Source of the DNA: Spirodela intermedia
Lineage: Eukaryota; Streptophyta; Magnoliopsida; Alismatales; Araceae
Reading direction: 5' to 3'
Assembly (NCBI GenBank): GCA_902729315.2
Contig: LR746268.1
Span: 6,245,501 to 6,309,500, forward strand
Length of the DNA: 64,000 bases
This document shows positions 35,701-49,049 of the stretch, one piece after another (the stretch's first letter is position 1; the number at the start of each line of letters is the position of its first letter). The notes beneath the pieces were generated by a model. That model made no database searches and was not told the DNA's origin. It saw only the letters and a program-made list of their open reading frames with translations. The position numbers and the translations under genes were made by a program.

Positions 35701-38700
35701 AAAGACATTATGACAAATATTTCTGCCATTATACAACCATTTGCACCATGGTAGCAAACCTGCCGCCGAGTCTCCTAGAAGTTTCACATCTTCCAAGCAT
35801 TGCAAATGCTTCTGGCTACTGGTTGGCCATTTGACTCCTACAGTGGTGCTATAATCAACAATGAGCTAGACTTCATCCGTTTACATAGTCACTTATTCAA
35901 CAAAGACAGTTTGGATATCTCACGCACCTAATCAAAACCCAAAGAAGATATGCAGCAGGGGAAAAGGCTCAGGACACTATTCACACCCGCAACTTATAAG
36001 CAGCACCAACCAATCATAACCCGCCAACAACTACAACCATGCTATCTTACACAATTCATTTTTGTCATGACTGATTGATAACCAAAAAAAAATCTTAAAC
36101 CACTAAATCATGACTGAAATTTAGAAATTTTCTGTATACAGGTATGAAGGAAAGGGACAATGCAAAAAAAAATATATCGGATCTCCACACCACAACAAAA
36201 GCAGTCCAAGTATAGCTCAAATAAAAATCCACACCTAAAAGTATCTTATATAAAACGGGGCTTGATATGAATAATTTGGAACACAGATGAATAATGTTTC
36301 ACAATATTAAATATGTTGATTTTTCAGGTGGTAACTTTTGGTTTAGAATATTTTTAACAGCTGGATACTTTTTGATTAAAGTTTTCTGATTTGACTCATT
36401 CCACTTTCGCCAGAATGACCACTTAATAATGTGACAATTCTCGTCTACTTTAAAGAAGGAATCAAACTCATGAGTCATTTAACAAGCATAAGGAACCTGG
36501 ACTTCTTCTGACCGGCAAAAATTCACTCATATTAACCAATCATAGCAACCTTAAACCACTGATAACCATAAACCACCATGTTTACTCAAACACATTGGTA
36601 GACCACCCTACCTAATTTGCAAACATACTTAAAGCTGAATAAAGATTTACTTGAGGCAGTTGTGCCTCTGGCTGATGTCAGATATGGTCAACGTTAATAT
36701 CTTATAACATATATTCCAAATCAACCTGAATGTCAAGTTTCGTTTCAAAAAAAATTCGGGGTCACGAATATGCAGAGAACCAATGAGCACCAGAATTGTG
36801 AGTAACATACCAACCTGAGACCATATTTTAAAACCACAGACTTACGTACCCAAAATCATGGTAGAATCCCTAGCACCCGACCGTCTAGAAGATTCACATG
36901 ATCAGAAGTTAATTTTTTTGTGTCTATGTTTATTTGTATGCATACCATTTACACTAACCGGCCCATCCCTTCATCGATAACCAAGACCAAGAAGTGAATA
37001 CATCAAACCACAAACAAAGACAAAAGCAGATGATACTGAAAGTAAAGGTAGTTAAAACAAAAGGATAGGACACATGAACTGAAAATTAGGGTGTCATCCA
37101 GCTGACTTGGGTTAGCCTTCTGACACTCTGAGCCTAGTCCACCTTTACGTGGGACCAAGACCTTTCAGTAGGGTCTTTCCGACCTGGACAAGGGTCAGAG
37201 CTTCCTAAAGCGTGGCACAATGACACTATAACAGATTTTATTCTTTAGCATATCCTAAAACAAACTTTAATAAGGATATTTACTGACGATGAGCTAGAAT
37301 CAAAGAGAAAACTAAACTAATAAGATTCCAACTAAGATATAAAATCAATAAGCATTTAAAGTACATAGGCAAAAAATACATAATCCTAATTAGAATCAAA
37401 GAGAAGAATAAAATAGTAAGAATCCAACTACGTGGTAAAAACCAGCGACAACTTAAACTATAGAACCTAAATCCTAGTTATTTATGAATCACTGAAATCA
37501 GTGTAAAAACTAAGCTACTTACAACAGGAGTAGAGTGCTTTTTCTTCTCAGAGGCTCGCTTAGATGACAATGGACTAGCGCTGCTTGTTCCTCCAGATCT
37601 TCGACTAGCCTTTCCATTAGCCGATGACTTCTGATATGTATCAAGACAACGGTTAGAACATGCGAACGAGAAGCTACAAACTCGATAGTGCACAATACAG
37701 GGCACGCATAGATAACAGCCAACTTGTTGTCACTTGGAGAAGCTTCAGTCATAATGCTTTTCGTCAAAAACTATTATTCACGATGAAGAATCAATTCACC
37801 AGTCTCAACAATATTCATAGGAGGAGAGACATTTTGGTATAACACAATCAGATCAACAGATCAACAAAAAGAGATAAAGGAGGACATTAATGGGTCTATC
37901 AGAACCTAAGAACTAGTTAATGGGATAAACTATGGAATTTTCTGAATGCATGGTTTAGCCAGAAAGCCCAGAGATTATTGCCTCAAAGTTGTTGATCTTC
38001 TTAAGTCACAAAGGATGACATTGTATTTTCTCAAGGCGTGAATTCCTTTTTGACTAAACCTGTAAAACTTTGCATTCTTACTCATGATCATTTGTGCCAA
38101 CTCTTTTACACACATGGAAACGAAATAGTCTTCCTTTACCACTGAAATCGTGAAAAATACACATCTGCTTACCCAGAAATATTGCTTTATCCAGTTGTTC
38201 CATCCCCTCCCAACACAAACTGCCCTTCCCTCCAAAACTAAATTGCCATATGGACAAGATCATGTCAAGTGTATGATTTTTGAAAAACCATCACCATAGA
38301 ATGGCATAATTTTTATGCAAATGAAAATGCGGAAAACCTTATTTAACAGAAAGACGATGTGTATAGAGTAGAAACTAGAAAACACCAAGAAAGTACTAAC
38401 ATATCTATTTTCAAGGACAACCATAAAAAAACAGTCCGACCAGATTGTTCAAGATTCCAAGGCATGACTATGCCAAGAAACTTGCTCGCATGACTTAATC
38501 AAGCACACTTTAGCTATGATATAAGTTCAAAACAAAAGAGCAATCATGTCTCGAAAATCCCCGCAAAACAGAGCCCTGAGCCTCAGATAGTCAAGTGTAT
38601 TCCAGGCCATGTCTAAGAAAACCTATCACGCTCCCCAATTATCCATGTTGCAGAGAACTAATAAGTTCTCAGTTCATAAGGTCACTGCATACAGATCTAA

Positions 38701-41522
38701 ATTTATAACCAGGCACTACATTGGACAAAGGAATGGAAGTTTCTCTTATCTAAAAAAAGCGCATACTCAAGAACAAGATTACATACACGTGAGAAGAAAA
38801 CTGACATCATAAACAATTCAAAAACAAGGTTCTACGAAAATGCAACACCCACGATTTTTGCAAGTAGTGCAGAAAGAAAACATTTATACCTGAGATGAGC
38901 TCTTCGAAGCTCTTTTCTGTCGAACAAATTCCATCAACGGTGTAACTATGAGCATATCCTTAGCTGCACCTAACAAGATCATAAATGGAAAATAATATCT
39001 TGTTATCACCCAAGCATTAGCCTAAAATATAGTGAAATAAATTCCCAACCCTCACAGGACAGGATTTATTTCCCTAAATCGAGTGAAACTTAATTTTCCT
39101 GTTCTTTGACACCTCCGATATTTATAAATCAATACCAATAGCAAGTTCAATATCTTTGACTAGCGTTGCTACACAATTGTGCATCAGAGGCAAGTCAGGG
39201 TTCGTACAATTCTGCACCCTGTTGAATTTTGGATAGTCCCAGGTGAAAACTAGAGTGGTGGCCAATGATGCTGGCTTGTGGGTTTCATTGCACAGAATTT
39301 TTGAAGTCTTTTTCCAAGTATCAGGCCATTCGCATAGTTAATAAAAAAATACTAACCGGCTCTTTCAGCTTCCCTTCTTTCCAGCTGTATCTCTGCACTG
39401 GGAAGATTCTCGACAGGCTTTGAAAGATGCTCAAGGAACGCCGCATACTCAGGATCTAGTTATTCAATAAATAACTGCTTGTCATTAAACCAGAAGAAGG
39501 CTGCACTATGAGAGTCGGAGCAGGTAAACTACACGGCCCAAAAAATTAGGATAAGTGCCGAAAAAAGGTAAAATCAAATAAAGAATGATACCCTTGAATA
39601 TGGTCCCCTCACGGCCATCTTTCTTGGATAACTTAGGAACACGTTGTGATGGTGCATATTCTACAAGGGCCTTAAACTGAGTACCTGAAATAATGAATAA
39701 TAACTTTAAGAGACGACAGAAGAAGATATTTTCGTTTTCCTTCAGCAGTAAACTGAATACAAACCAAATGATTTGCCAAGAAACGAAGCTGACAGGGGAG
39801 ATCAGGTTACCCTTCTCATTGACAAATAAGTGTCCATCAAAGAACTCAGCAAATTCGACAACATCCTCAGGCTTTTCAAAGTCAATGTAGGCACGAGAAA
39901 GCCGCTGGTTCTTCTGACTGAATACAGATATCAATAAAGCTAATCTTAGAATGAAGAACATTGGAATGTTTTGGCAATTCACAATTTACTTGATTGTAAT
40001 AATATAAGACAGTGACTTTCTGAAAAGAGAAACCAGATGTGAAGACAAGGATTTTAACTGGTGTTATATTCAGCAGAGATGGCTAAGGAAATATACCAAT
40101 CTTCTTTCCTGAGACAGCAAGCTATGCAAGCTAAAAGGTTTCGCACAGAACACGGAAGGGATGTCCTGATCATCAATATTTTCTTAGTTAAGAACAAAAG
40201 CATCAAGCGACGTCAAGTTGGTACCGGATTAGATATTTGCATTTATTAGAGGGAAACATCATCAGAGATTGATGACATATCATCGAGAAGATTCTACACG
40301 ATAATGTGAAAAAAGTTAATGTCCAACAAAAGAAAAATTCACTCCTTACACTCTGATAAGAAGACATTTAATAAGGTACAACGTTTCAAAACACCCCTGT
40401 GGATATATTTAAAAGTCCTCAATAAAAATACAGGCACAGAAAACACCTCCTTGTTTTTCCCATTCCCAGAAATGGTATAAAGCAAACTCTCATGATGGAA
40501 CCATACACATGTCGAAAACAAAGAATAACTTTCGAAGACGAAATCTACTTCTTTGTCCTTCCCGTAAAATAAGTAGAATATCTGAAGAGAAATAAGTGGA
40601 GATGATAGCTTCAATTTCCACCCACTTCATACCAAATGTACAACAATTCACTGAATGACTCTCTTCAGAAATTAAATTCTTTGAAACAATAGGATATGAT
40701 TCCAAGAAGCCGAAAAAAACAAAAAAATCAAATATCCAGACTCTCAGACGAAACAGCCTTATCCACGTCATAAAAAATTATCAACAATCACTCTTAAAAA
40801 AACATCTAATTTTAGCTTTTTTTATAATAAAGTAATTCTTCAAAATTTCTGAATATTACGAGATTCTTGAAACTTCGAGAAATTGCTACTCGATTTTTGG
40901 ACAACAGTCGACAATGTCTGTATCATTCCATCCCGTTCCACTCAATACAAGCTGCCCACTTCTAATACAATCACTTATCTCACAATAATATCAGGCTCAT
41001 GATACACGTATAAAAATTGGCATTTTCCCAGCCATTTTGTAGAAAATATACTACTGACATAGGTACGACGATTGCTCCTAATTGTTCAAATATGGACGAG
41101 AAACACAATACTGACGGTGCTACTCACGTAAATGAAGAGGTAAACGTTATGATTAACGGTGAAACCTATGACCCCAATGGTCAATGTTCTTTTCCCCCAG
41201 ATGTTCTCGAAGGATATCCTGGTTAGAGAAACAACAGACAAGAAAAAAAAACCTAGAAATTTATAACCCCTTAACATCGGCATCGTGCTATTCACCTCGT
41301 AGACTGAACGTACAAAATTACTACGAAGAGAAAACCTAAATATTGAGCATATAGACGAATAAAAGGGAAAATATGCCCTCACCTGTTCTTCCCTGGGCGA
41401 AAGCAAAACCATTTGTAACGACCGGCGAACTTGCCGTCGATCTGCTCCATCAACGCGGACTGAGAGATCGCCGGCGGCAGGCGCCGGAGCACCACCTTCG
41501 TCCTCTCAAATGGATCTTTCAT
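32716..41522 (-). CDS. UPF3: UPF3, regulator of nonsense-mediated mRNA decay
   Basis: Eleven exons on the minus strand: 41522-41383, 39917-39811, 39684-39592, 39455-39357, 38969-38890, 37630-37523, 35232-35127, 34020-33920, 33811-33085, 32991-32870, 32754-32716. They close in phase to 573 residues. The N-terminal 170 residues are the Smg4/UPF3 domain: RTKVVLRRLPPAISQSALMEQI, RAYIDFEKPEDVVEFAEFFDGH and KALVEYAPSQRVPK. This RRM-like domain contacts UPF2 in known structures. The middle and C-terminal parts are charged and Ser/Arg-rich (SSQKSSANGKASRRSGG, KKDRLDRVWTPLRR), with an RGRG stretch. The last exon is only 39 bp and encodes KQVWVQKSGSGS, a tail I recall from other plant UPF3 proteins. 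Introns are long, up to 2.3 kb. UPF3 transcripts in plants are reported to be feedback-regulated by NMD itself. The start is the first ATG that begins the domain. Confidence 0.95.
32817..32842. repeat. G-tract (plus strand) in the last intron of UPF3
   Basis: Runs of 6, 4 and 14 G separated by single A. On the UPF3 coding strand it is a C-rich pyrimidine tract about 60 bp upstream of the last 3' splice site. Confidence 0.9.
37295..37440. repeat. Imperfect 96-bp tandem repeat in a UPF3 intron
   Basis: TAGAATCAAAGAGAA occurs at 37295 and again at 37391, each followed by an AATAAGATTCCAACTA-like segment. It lies in the 2.3-kb intron between exons 6 and 7. Confidence 0.75.
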
Positions 41523-44382
41523 GTGCGCAATCGCCAGATAAAAAAGGACTGAGAGTATAGAGAAGATTCGAAGAAGCCAGCCCACACAGTGAAGGAACAA
41601 AACTCCACTTTAACCCTGCGTCTACGAGGAATCCCTCCCCGAAATCACATCACCTCCACCACCAATTTCACATACAAGGTTCCTCCAGTGCTAGGGTTTT
41701 TCTATCGAGGGTTCCGATCCGCAGATGTAGCCAAACAGTCGAGGAGACCCGAGACAGTGAGAGAGAGAGGGAAGATAGAGAGAGAAAACCCTCACGCCGA
41801 CGGGGGAGGGGAAGTATAAATAACAGAGACGAGAATAATAAACGGCAAGAAAGGAAAACCAGCAAAAAAAAGAAAAGAGGCAACGTTGCGTCCCTTCCCC
41901 GCGCACGATAGACGACGGGAACTATCATACGCTGACAGGTTAATCCGCGAAAGCCCCTGGTCGTCAATGACGTGTCTCTCGGAGACGAGTACACGGCTTC
42001 TTCTTCAGAAACTACACCAAAAAAACCCTCCAAAAAATAGCACTAAATTCTGAAATATTAGAATTAATGGCGTTTTGAACCCTTTTTTTCATATTTTATT
42101 TGGAGGTAATTAAATATTAATTTGATTAATTCACATGCGGTGCCGAAAATCGCCGGTCATTCATTACCACATTTGGAAAATAACGGATAAAAAAATCACC
42201 GTAGTAGTAAAAAATTTCGTTCACAGAAAATATAATATAATTAAAGCATCACGGGTCCCGATGTACTCCTCGGGAATCCGACCCACCCCACCCCATATAA
42301 TCGTATAAACGAAAATTGGCTATTAATGACGTCATTTTGGCAACTGTCGACCAAACATTCGTAACGGCATTCAAATTCTTCGTCACGGGAGGCTCTGAAT
42401 TGGTCGATAATTGTCGTCACATTTTTCTTATTTTTAATTTATAATAATTTTATCTTTTAAAAATTCGTGCCATTTTATTGCCGGGGGGAATGACGTGGAC
42501 TCCCGCGATATTTGCGACTCTACGGAGTCGCTGCTTTACGATAGTCGGCAGATCGAACGGCTGGTATCCCGTACGATGGCCGGATCGCACGGCGTACGTT
42601 CCGCGTCTCGAACCGTCAAGCGCATTGGGGACGGACGCTTCCTCTGTCTCTTGTCATATACTATCAAGCTGGTCACACGTCGTTGTGCCGCAGTGCCTCA
42701 GAGGATTCCTGGTACCGCAGATCCAAGTAAATCGGGGGAAGCGTTCGGAGTTATCGTTCGCATCTCCTTTTCCGATCGTCTTGAGGTATAAGTTAATGAT
42801 CGCTTTTGTATTTGTTAGTCGGCGCACCCCGAGTGTGCATTAGAGTGAGCCTGATGTCCTCTTTTTTCTTTCCCCCGCGAAAAAAACGGGTAGTAGAATT
42901 GTCGTCTGCGTATATCTCTGACAAATTCCGGTGATCTATTCATTATCTTCACAAGCTTCTTCTATTTCGGTCGTCCTTAAATGTTTTGTTTTGACGAATA
43001 CTCACAGCCATCTACAACTGAAGTTTGTTGTGTGTGTAAAATAGTTTTCATTAGGCTCGTGCGTTACGAAGATTTTCACGTTTAAAGGTTGATTTAAACC
43101 TTATCTCGCTGGCACGCCCCTTGTTTATCGGGTATTAGGTATCTTGCGGCAAACGTCATCTTCCGCAAATCTATTTATGCAGAGCGTGAACGTCTTTTCT
43201 TCATGTTCACTTTTAAATACGGAATTTTTGAATTCGTGAACGAATTCGTTTTGATTCTCGCTTGATTATTTCCACTAAAGTGGATATCCAGTATCGAGCA
43301 TCTGTATAAAAGGTTTTTTTTTTACGTGAAGGAACTATTTTTTATTTAACAAAAAAAACATTAAATCACCTGGTTTTTCACCAAGATCATTTCTGTGAAC
43401 GTCTCTTAGGTCGTATCTGGGTGGGTACCTTCCAAGATTTGCAACATAAACGGTAGTTAGACTGACCACCAAGGACGAACCATGAATAGCGAGGGAAAAA
43501 TTAAAACGTTGACCTAATTCTGGTCGTGGCTCCCCTATTTGGGAAGTCATTGGCCAAAGATGCCTATATCATCCCACAATTCCATGTGTGATTTTACTAC
43601 TACTTTCCATTTTTCAAGTGGTTCATAAAGATTTTTCAGCGACCTTTTATCTTCTTCCTGAAAAAATTCCGTTCCTTTCCGTTGGAAATACTTCCTAAGT
43701 GACGTGTTTTGAATAGAAAAATGGGTAATCTAGTTTCTGGAATTCCTCATCCATTCGATTCCGTTTGAGATGTATTTTTAGAAGTAACTTGTTTGAGGAG
43801 AGAGTAGCATCTGAAATATGAAGGATATAAATTACCCATCCCAAAAACTCCATCCTTCTAAATTATTGCGAAAAAAAATGAATGATTGCGGACGAATCAG
43901 TGTATTTCTTTCAAAGCAATTTCATTTGAATATAAAACACGTTTATTCGCTCTTAAGATTCTGATAGTCAAAGAACTTACATTTGTTCCATCTTGTTTTC
44001 ATAAATATACCGGCTTTCAGACTTGGAATGCAAAAGTGGTTATCACCTTCATATGACTCGTTATCATCTTCAATTATATTCTCTGATCTTCGTTTGGTTT
44101 TTTTATTTTTATTTTTGCATATATGTGTTCAAGGTTTTAATTATTTTTCCTTCAGGATTTATGTTTTCGTATGAAAGGTTACATGCTGCTTTGCTTTTGA
44201 CACTTTCATCATGGGCTTCTTATTTCAATTCACCGAAGCTTTTTTAATATGCGATTTTATACTTTTACATATACCAATTGGTTGGACGTATTTCCGTTTT
44301 ATGTATTGGCTATTGGAAGATGATGCAATCTCACTAATTCTTGTTCTTTTTTCTCCAAATCCAAATTCTCATAGATTTCGTG
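41523..44382. other. Divergent region between UPF3 and the AIG1 GTPase gene
   Basis: It holds the UPF3 promoter and leader (GA-rich at 41750-41800) and, further right, the GTPase leader. The GC-richer block 42480-42785 ends in a GAG|GTATAA donor, and a CTCATAG acceptor lies 8 bp before the GTPase ATG. I infer a leader exon and a 1.6-kb leader intron. The rest is AT-rich. A 71-codon minus-strand frame at 43335-43550 has no family resemblance. Confidence 0.5.
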
Positions 44383-47300
44383 ATGAGTGGAAATAACATA
44401 GATGACGACTGGGACTTTACTTCCACATCTAATGAAGTTAGTACCGTGGTGTTGGTTGGACGAACCGGCAATGGCAAAAGTGCAACCGGAAATAGTATTT
44501 TAAACAGGAGGGCTTTTAAATCCCGAGCTGGTCTTTCAGGGGTAACCAGTACATGTGAACTACAGCAAACAGTACTAGAAGATGGTCGAATAGTGAATGT
44601 GATTGATACTCCTGGTAGGTCTACAATGGCAACGCTATTGGCTTTCTCTTTGGCTTTATTGTAAATAGGAATACTTTCATGGAGTACTGATCATATGGTA
44701 TTTATTCATCATTTTTTTCATTAAGATGACCCATCAATTGATTAGTATTTGAAGTGGTTTCGTTGTGATCAATTGTCTAATCAGGGTATCTCACTGACTT
44801 ATTTGCTTTAGATTTTCTGTCCAGTCTGTGTTATGCTTATGCCATCATGATCCATGCAAAACATGCTATGAAGCATTTTTGTGCTTGATCGAATATAATT
44901 TCTGGTATTCGAAATAAGGAAGGAAACCATTGAATTTTAACTTGAAATGTGTATTTAGAGAAAATTTGCAGTAGTTTTTAATACTATATGAGGATTTCTT
45001 GTTGGAGCTTTTATTCTGTAAAAGAATTTTTATTTCGGCGAGCTTCTTATGTGTTAATATACTGGCCATTTGGGTCCTAAGAGGTAATAGGAAAAACAAG
45101 GCAGAAGAACGGAAGTCGGAAAAGACAGTTGATAACATTATCTACTCGATTTGGTGACTGTCTATAGTAAGGGCTTAAGTGCCATCGATTATTTGCTTGC
45201 ACTGATGTCCAGCAAATACCAAGAATAGAGCAAGTACAGAGACATATCGCTCTTGAATTTCTTTTGTCGCATACCGCTTTCATAACAAAAGAATTTTGTA
45301 CTGAAGGCATAACAAATCATAAAGCGTAACAGATCACAATGGCTTCTAAATGAATTTTTCACTGTGACTATAATTTCGTTAATTTGGATTGTATAGTTAT
45401 TGAATCTTTTGGTTGCTTCTGCAGGTAGGAACATGAAGCATTATGATTTCTGTCTGAAACAATTTACCAAAATCCGTCATTTAAAGTGATTTGCGGCTAC
45501 GAATTATTATTAAAAATGTTGTATTCCTAATTTTCTCTTGGAGCGAGATTTAAGACGTGCTTTGAAAAGTTTCTCAGATTAGTACTATACCCTGAGTGAA
45601 TCCCACAAAGATGAGATGTGTATGGGTATTCGCTGGTCGGAATCTGTAGTTCAGGGAGAGCTTCAGAATATAGATGAAAAAGATGTAATTGATAAAAACC
45701 ATATATCAGAGTAGTTTATTTTACCTACACAAAGTGGACGGGTGTATCCCCGCTTGTGGTCGTAAGTTGATACGAGTTGGACAGCATTTCTCCATCCGTC
45801 CGATTTTTTTTCTCCCTTCTTTCCTTTAAAGATTAACTGCATTAGCGTTGTGTCGTATTACGCAAGAACGTGATGACCATGTATGGACAAATGAACGCAT
45901 ATACGATTTCTATTTAATAATGGTTACGAAATGTAAAATGCAAATTCACTATCTGTTCACGATATCAGTTTATTAATGGTCTTCGAATACTTTGTGGTTT
46001 ACCATAATTTAGAATATCAGATAATCATTTTGAGAACCGAGTACTCTTGAAAGAAAAATGATAACGACTTATCTCCTGCATTGACTTCCTGCATATAACC
46101 TATACCAAACTTTAAGTCTTGTTTATTGATTATCAATTTATTTATCTTACGTGTGTCATTGTTGATCCATTTTATTTTTTCCAGGACTGTTTGATTTCTC
46201 AGCAGAACCTGACTTTGTCGGTAAAGAGATTGTGAAGTGTATCGATCTTGCCAAGGATGGTATCCATGCAGTTCTTGTGGTCTTTTCTACCCGTGGCCGC
46301 TTTTCAAGAGAAGAAGAGGCTGCATTGCAAGCATTACAGACCTTTTTTGGAGAGAAAATCACCAATTACATGATCGTGGTATTTACTGGTGGAGATGATC
46401 TTGAAGAGAACAACGAGTCCCTAGAGGACTACATACGTCAAGAGTGTCCAGAACCTTTACAGGTCTATTAATTCCCCTCATCTATCTCTCCTCATTCCAA
46501 TGGTGATCTGATATCCCATCATAGATCAACCGGAAACTCTTCACCAGTTCCATTTCAAACTGAAAAACTCTTGATTCACATGTCACACATATATTCGCAA
46601 TCCTATCCATATGTGGTGCATTAAAGAGAAAGGATCATGTTTCATGTGGCAGATTTGTGATTATTTTGATGTCTTGCTCAACACAAATTTTTATTTTCTA
46701 ATTTAGTGTCATTAATATCCCATATTTTTAGAAAGTAAATGTTTTGTTTGGAAATGCTTATCCTTTCCCTAAATCATGTTGTTCTCCCTGGGTGCTTGAG
46801 AAATTCATCTAATGAACTTCTTCCTTTTAATTTTTTATGTTCTCTACAGTTCCTATGATTACTATAAGTGAATTGATGAAGATTTTGATCTGATGGCCCT
46901 TTTAATTTTGTTCATTTATTTGGGTTTTCGTTCCTTATTGTTTTGCATGCCATATTTGTCAACTGTAAAGAACCATTGACGATTATTAGCATTTTCTGAT
47001 CGTTGGCAACGTTATGTAGAAATTCCTTGACTTGTGTGATCAAAGAGTGGTGCTTTTTGATAACAAGACAAAGGACGTGAATAAGCGAGCTCAACAGATG
47101 CGGCAATTGTTTTCCCTCGTTGACTTGGTCATCGCAAAGAACAACGGGCAGCCTTACTCTGACGAGTTTTTCGCTGAACTCAAGGTAATGAATGCTTAGT
47201 TGACTTATACTGACGGCATGATCTCGTTATATTTGGTAATGTATTCCTGGTCAAATCTGTCTACAACAGAAAGGAGCTGAGAGTTTATATGACAAGAAGA

Positions 47301-47718
47301 AAGAGGTGGAATCTCTGAAGGGATACACAAAACCAGAGATATCTGAGTTGTTGGACCACTTGTATAAACAGTACAATGATCAACTAAAGCGAATTACTGA
47401 AATGGTATGAATCTGCGCTTTGCTATGATCAGTCAGCTTATCCTATTTGGTTTCTTTTGACTTTTACATGCCTGTTTCGCTAATAATTCATTGTGATATC
47501 CGTAGGTGGAAACGAAGCTAAGGGAGACGACGAAGAGGCTAGAGCAGCAGCTAGCCGAAGAACAGGCCGCTCGTCTGAAGGCTGAAGAGCTGGCGGAAGC
47601 TGCTCAACAGAGATCAAATGATGAGATCCGTCGACTGCGAGAGAACCTGGAAAAAGCTCAGAGGGACACTGAGGATCTGCGGAGGAGAGCGCAGAATGGC
47701 GGATGTGCTATTCTGTAA
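44383..47718 (+). CDS. AIG1/IAN (GIMAP-type) GTPase with CaaX terminus
   Basis: Exons 44383-44614, 46185-46462, 47020-47184, 47270-47404, 47506-47718 give 340 residues. The P-loop [13 protein letters not shown] is at 26-38, a candidate switch Thr lies in GVTSTCE, and G3 DTPG is at 75-78. The family box [15 protein letters not shown] lies between G3 and G4. At the G4 position the sequence is FTGGDDLE (144-151) where many GTPases have a TKxD-like motif; AIG1 proteins commonly diverge here. The last 70 residues are a Glu/Arg/Lys coiled coil ([23 protein letters not shown]), ending in GGCAIL. CAIL fits a prenylation signal, with Leu favouring geranylgeranylation, so membrane attachment is inferred. 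Plant AIG1 proteins are induced in pathogen responses and in heat or unfolded-protein stress; the molecular role is unclear. In-frame codons extend upstream, but a 3' splice site separates them from the ATG. Confidence 0.95.
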
Positions 47719-48012
47719 AGGCGCCTGAAAGAGGTGCTGGTGGGTATAGATTATATAGAAGCACGTTGCTTATGAACAAGATGATATGTTTTGCGTGGGC
47801 TTGCGACAGATATCACTCCAATCGAAGCTTTGAAGATCCGGGTCGGTATTATTTTTCACAACTTTGGAGTCTGAAATTCCTCTGGTAGGTTTCTTGCAGG
47901 TATTCCGGAAAAATATTTTGTTGATAATATGATGTATATTGATGGGGATATTTGTCTCAACGTTATACTAATTATGCTATAAGTGTCAGCTTTGCATCCT
48001 AGGAATATTTCT

Positions 48013-48555
48013 CAAAATGGGCTTCAAAGAACACTCGGAGTGAGTGTGTGTGACATAGAGAGAGAGAGAGAGAGAGAGAGAGTAGCTCATTATTGACATG
48101 TTATTCTCCATTTTTACGGAACAAGTTTACTCTATTGATTTTGGGGGATTCGTTCCGTACAATGAATTGAATCCGACTAAAAAGTATATATTCCTAGTTA
48201 TTTTGGGAAATTAGATTTAAGAAATTATGAGATTAATAATCTCAACTGAAGAATGTAATGGCTTAGCCATGTGGGGAGTAAAAAGTCAACCGTGCAAAAT
48301 AGTTAGACGTGTCATGTGTCGAAAACTTTGGCCTTATCCCTCTCAAGTGAACAAAGACCATTGGGTACTAAAAAAGTCAACAAACTGAGTAGGCCCTGAC
48401 ACGTGTCAAGAACTTGGGCCTTAACACACTCAAGCGAACAAAGTAATGTAGCCATTTTGGGGACTAAAAATTCAACCATGCAAACGCATTAGACGCTGAT
48501 GGCTGCTTGGCACCACACCTGGTCAATTCCATTCAAGAGAGCACGTGGAGAGCTG
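48013..48555. repeat. Copy 1 of a degenerate tandem duplication upstream of SPF30
   Basis: It starts CAAAATGGGCTTCAAA, then a GA tract (48056-48082), AGTAGCTCATTAT, and later GGTCAATTCCATT and AAGAGAGCACG. The same landmarks recur in the same order from 49050. Copy 1 also contains three internal units of about 87-100 bp (48252, 48352 and 48439), each with a GGxACTAAAAA-like core and a GCGAAC/GTGAAC end. Confidence 0.82.
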
Positions 48556-49049
48556 GCGTTGGAGAGTCTACTTGTTCAGTGGATAGACATACCCTAAACA
48601 GGTCTTGAGGTCTTGTTCAGTGGATATGTCTACTTGCTTTCAAGGTACTTGTTGACTTTCTACATTTCAGTCTTTGGGAGAAGCTACTCATCTGCTAAGG
48701 GAAATATTAAGGGAAACATTAATAAAGTTTTGATCAAGACTTATAACTGAAGATAGAAATAGAGGACATTGGGTCAAGTAAATGGGTTACAAGGGCAAAT
48801 AGGTCATTACAAGGTTAGGGTATTAAGACCACATCAAATAAACGAGAGTGACATCTTTTGGGAGAAACAAGTTATAGGACTTAGTCAAGCTAGGGAGGGG
48901 AAGGGAAGCTTATCTAACTACTTCCTATGTTCGATTACCTCTACAGCTTATTTTATATTCTCCTTAAGTATCTACCCAATTTCTTCTTGTTTTTGTCTAT
49001 TGACCTTTCTCTTGGTAGTTGGAGGAAATAATCTTACCAAAATATTTAA

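Noticed and set aside
43335-43550. 71-codon minus-strand frame (MTSQIGEPRPEL...) considered as a retroelement fragment
   Set aside because: No reverse transcriptase, gag or integrase motif, and no flanking repeats.
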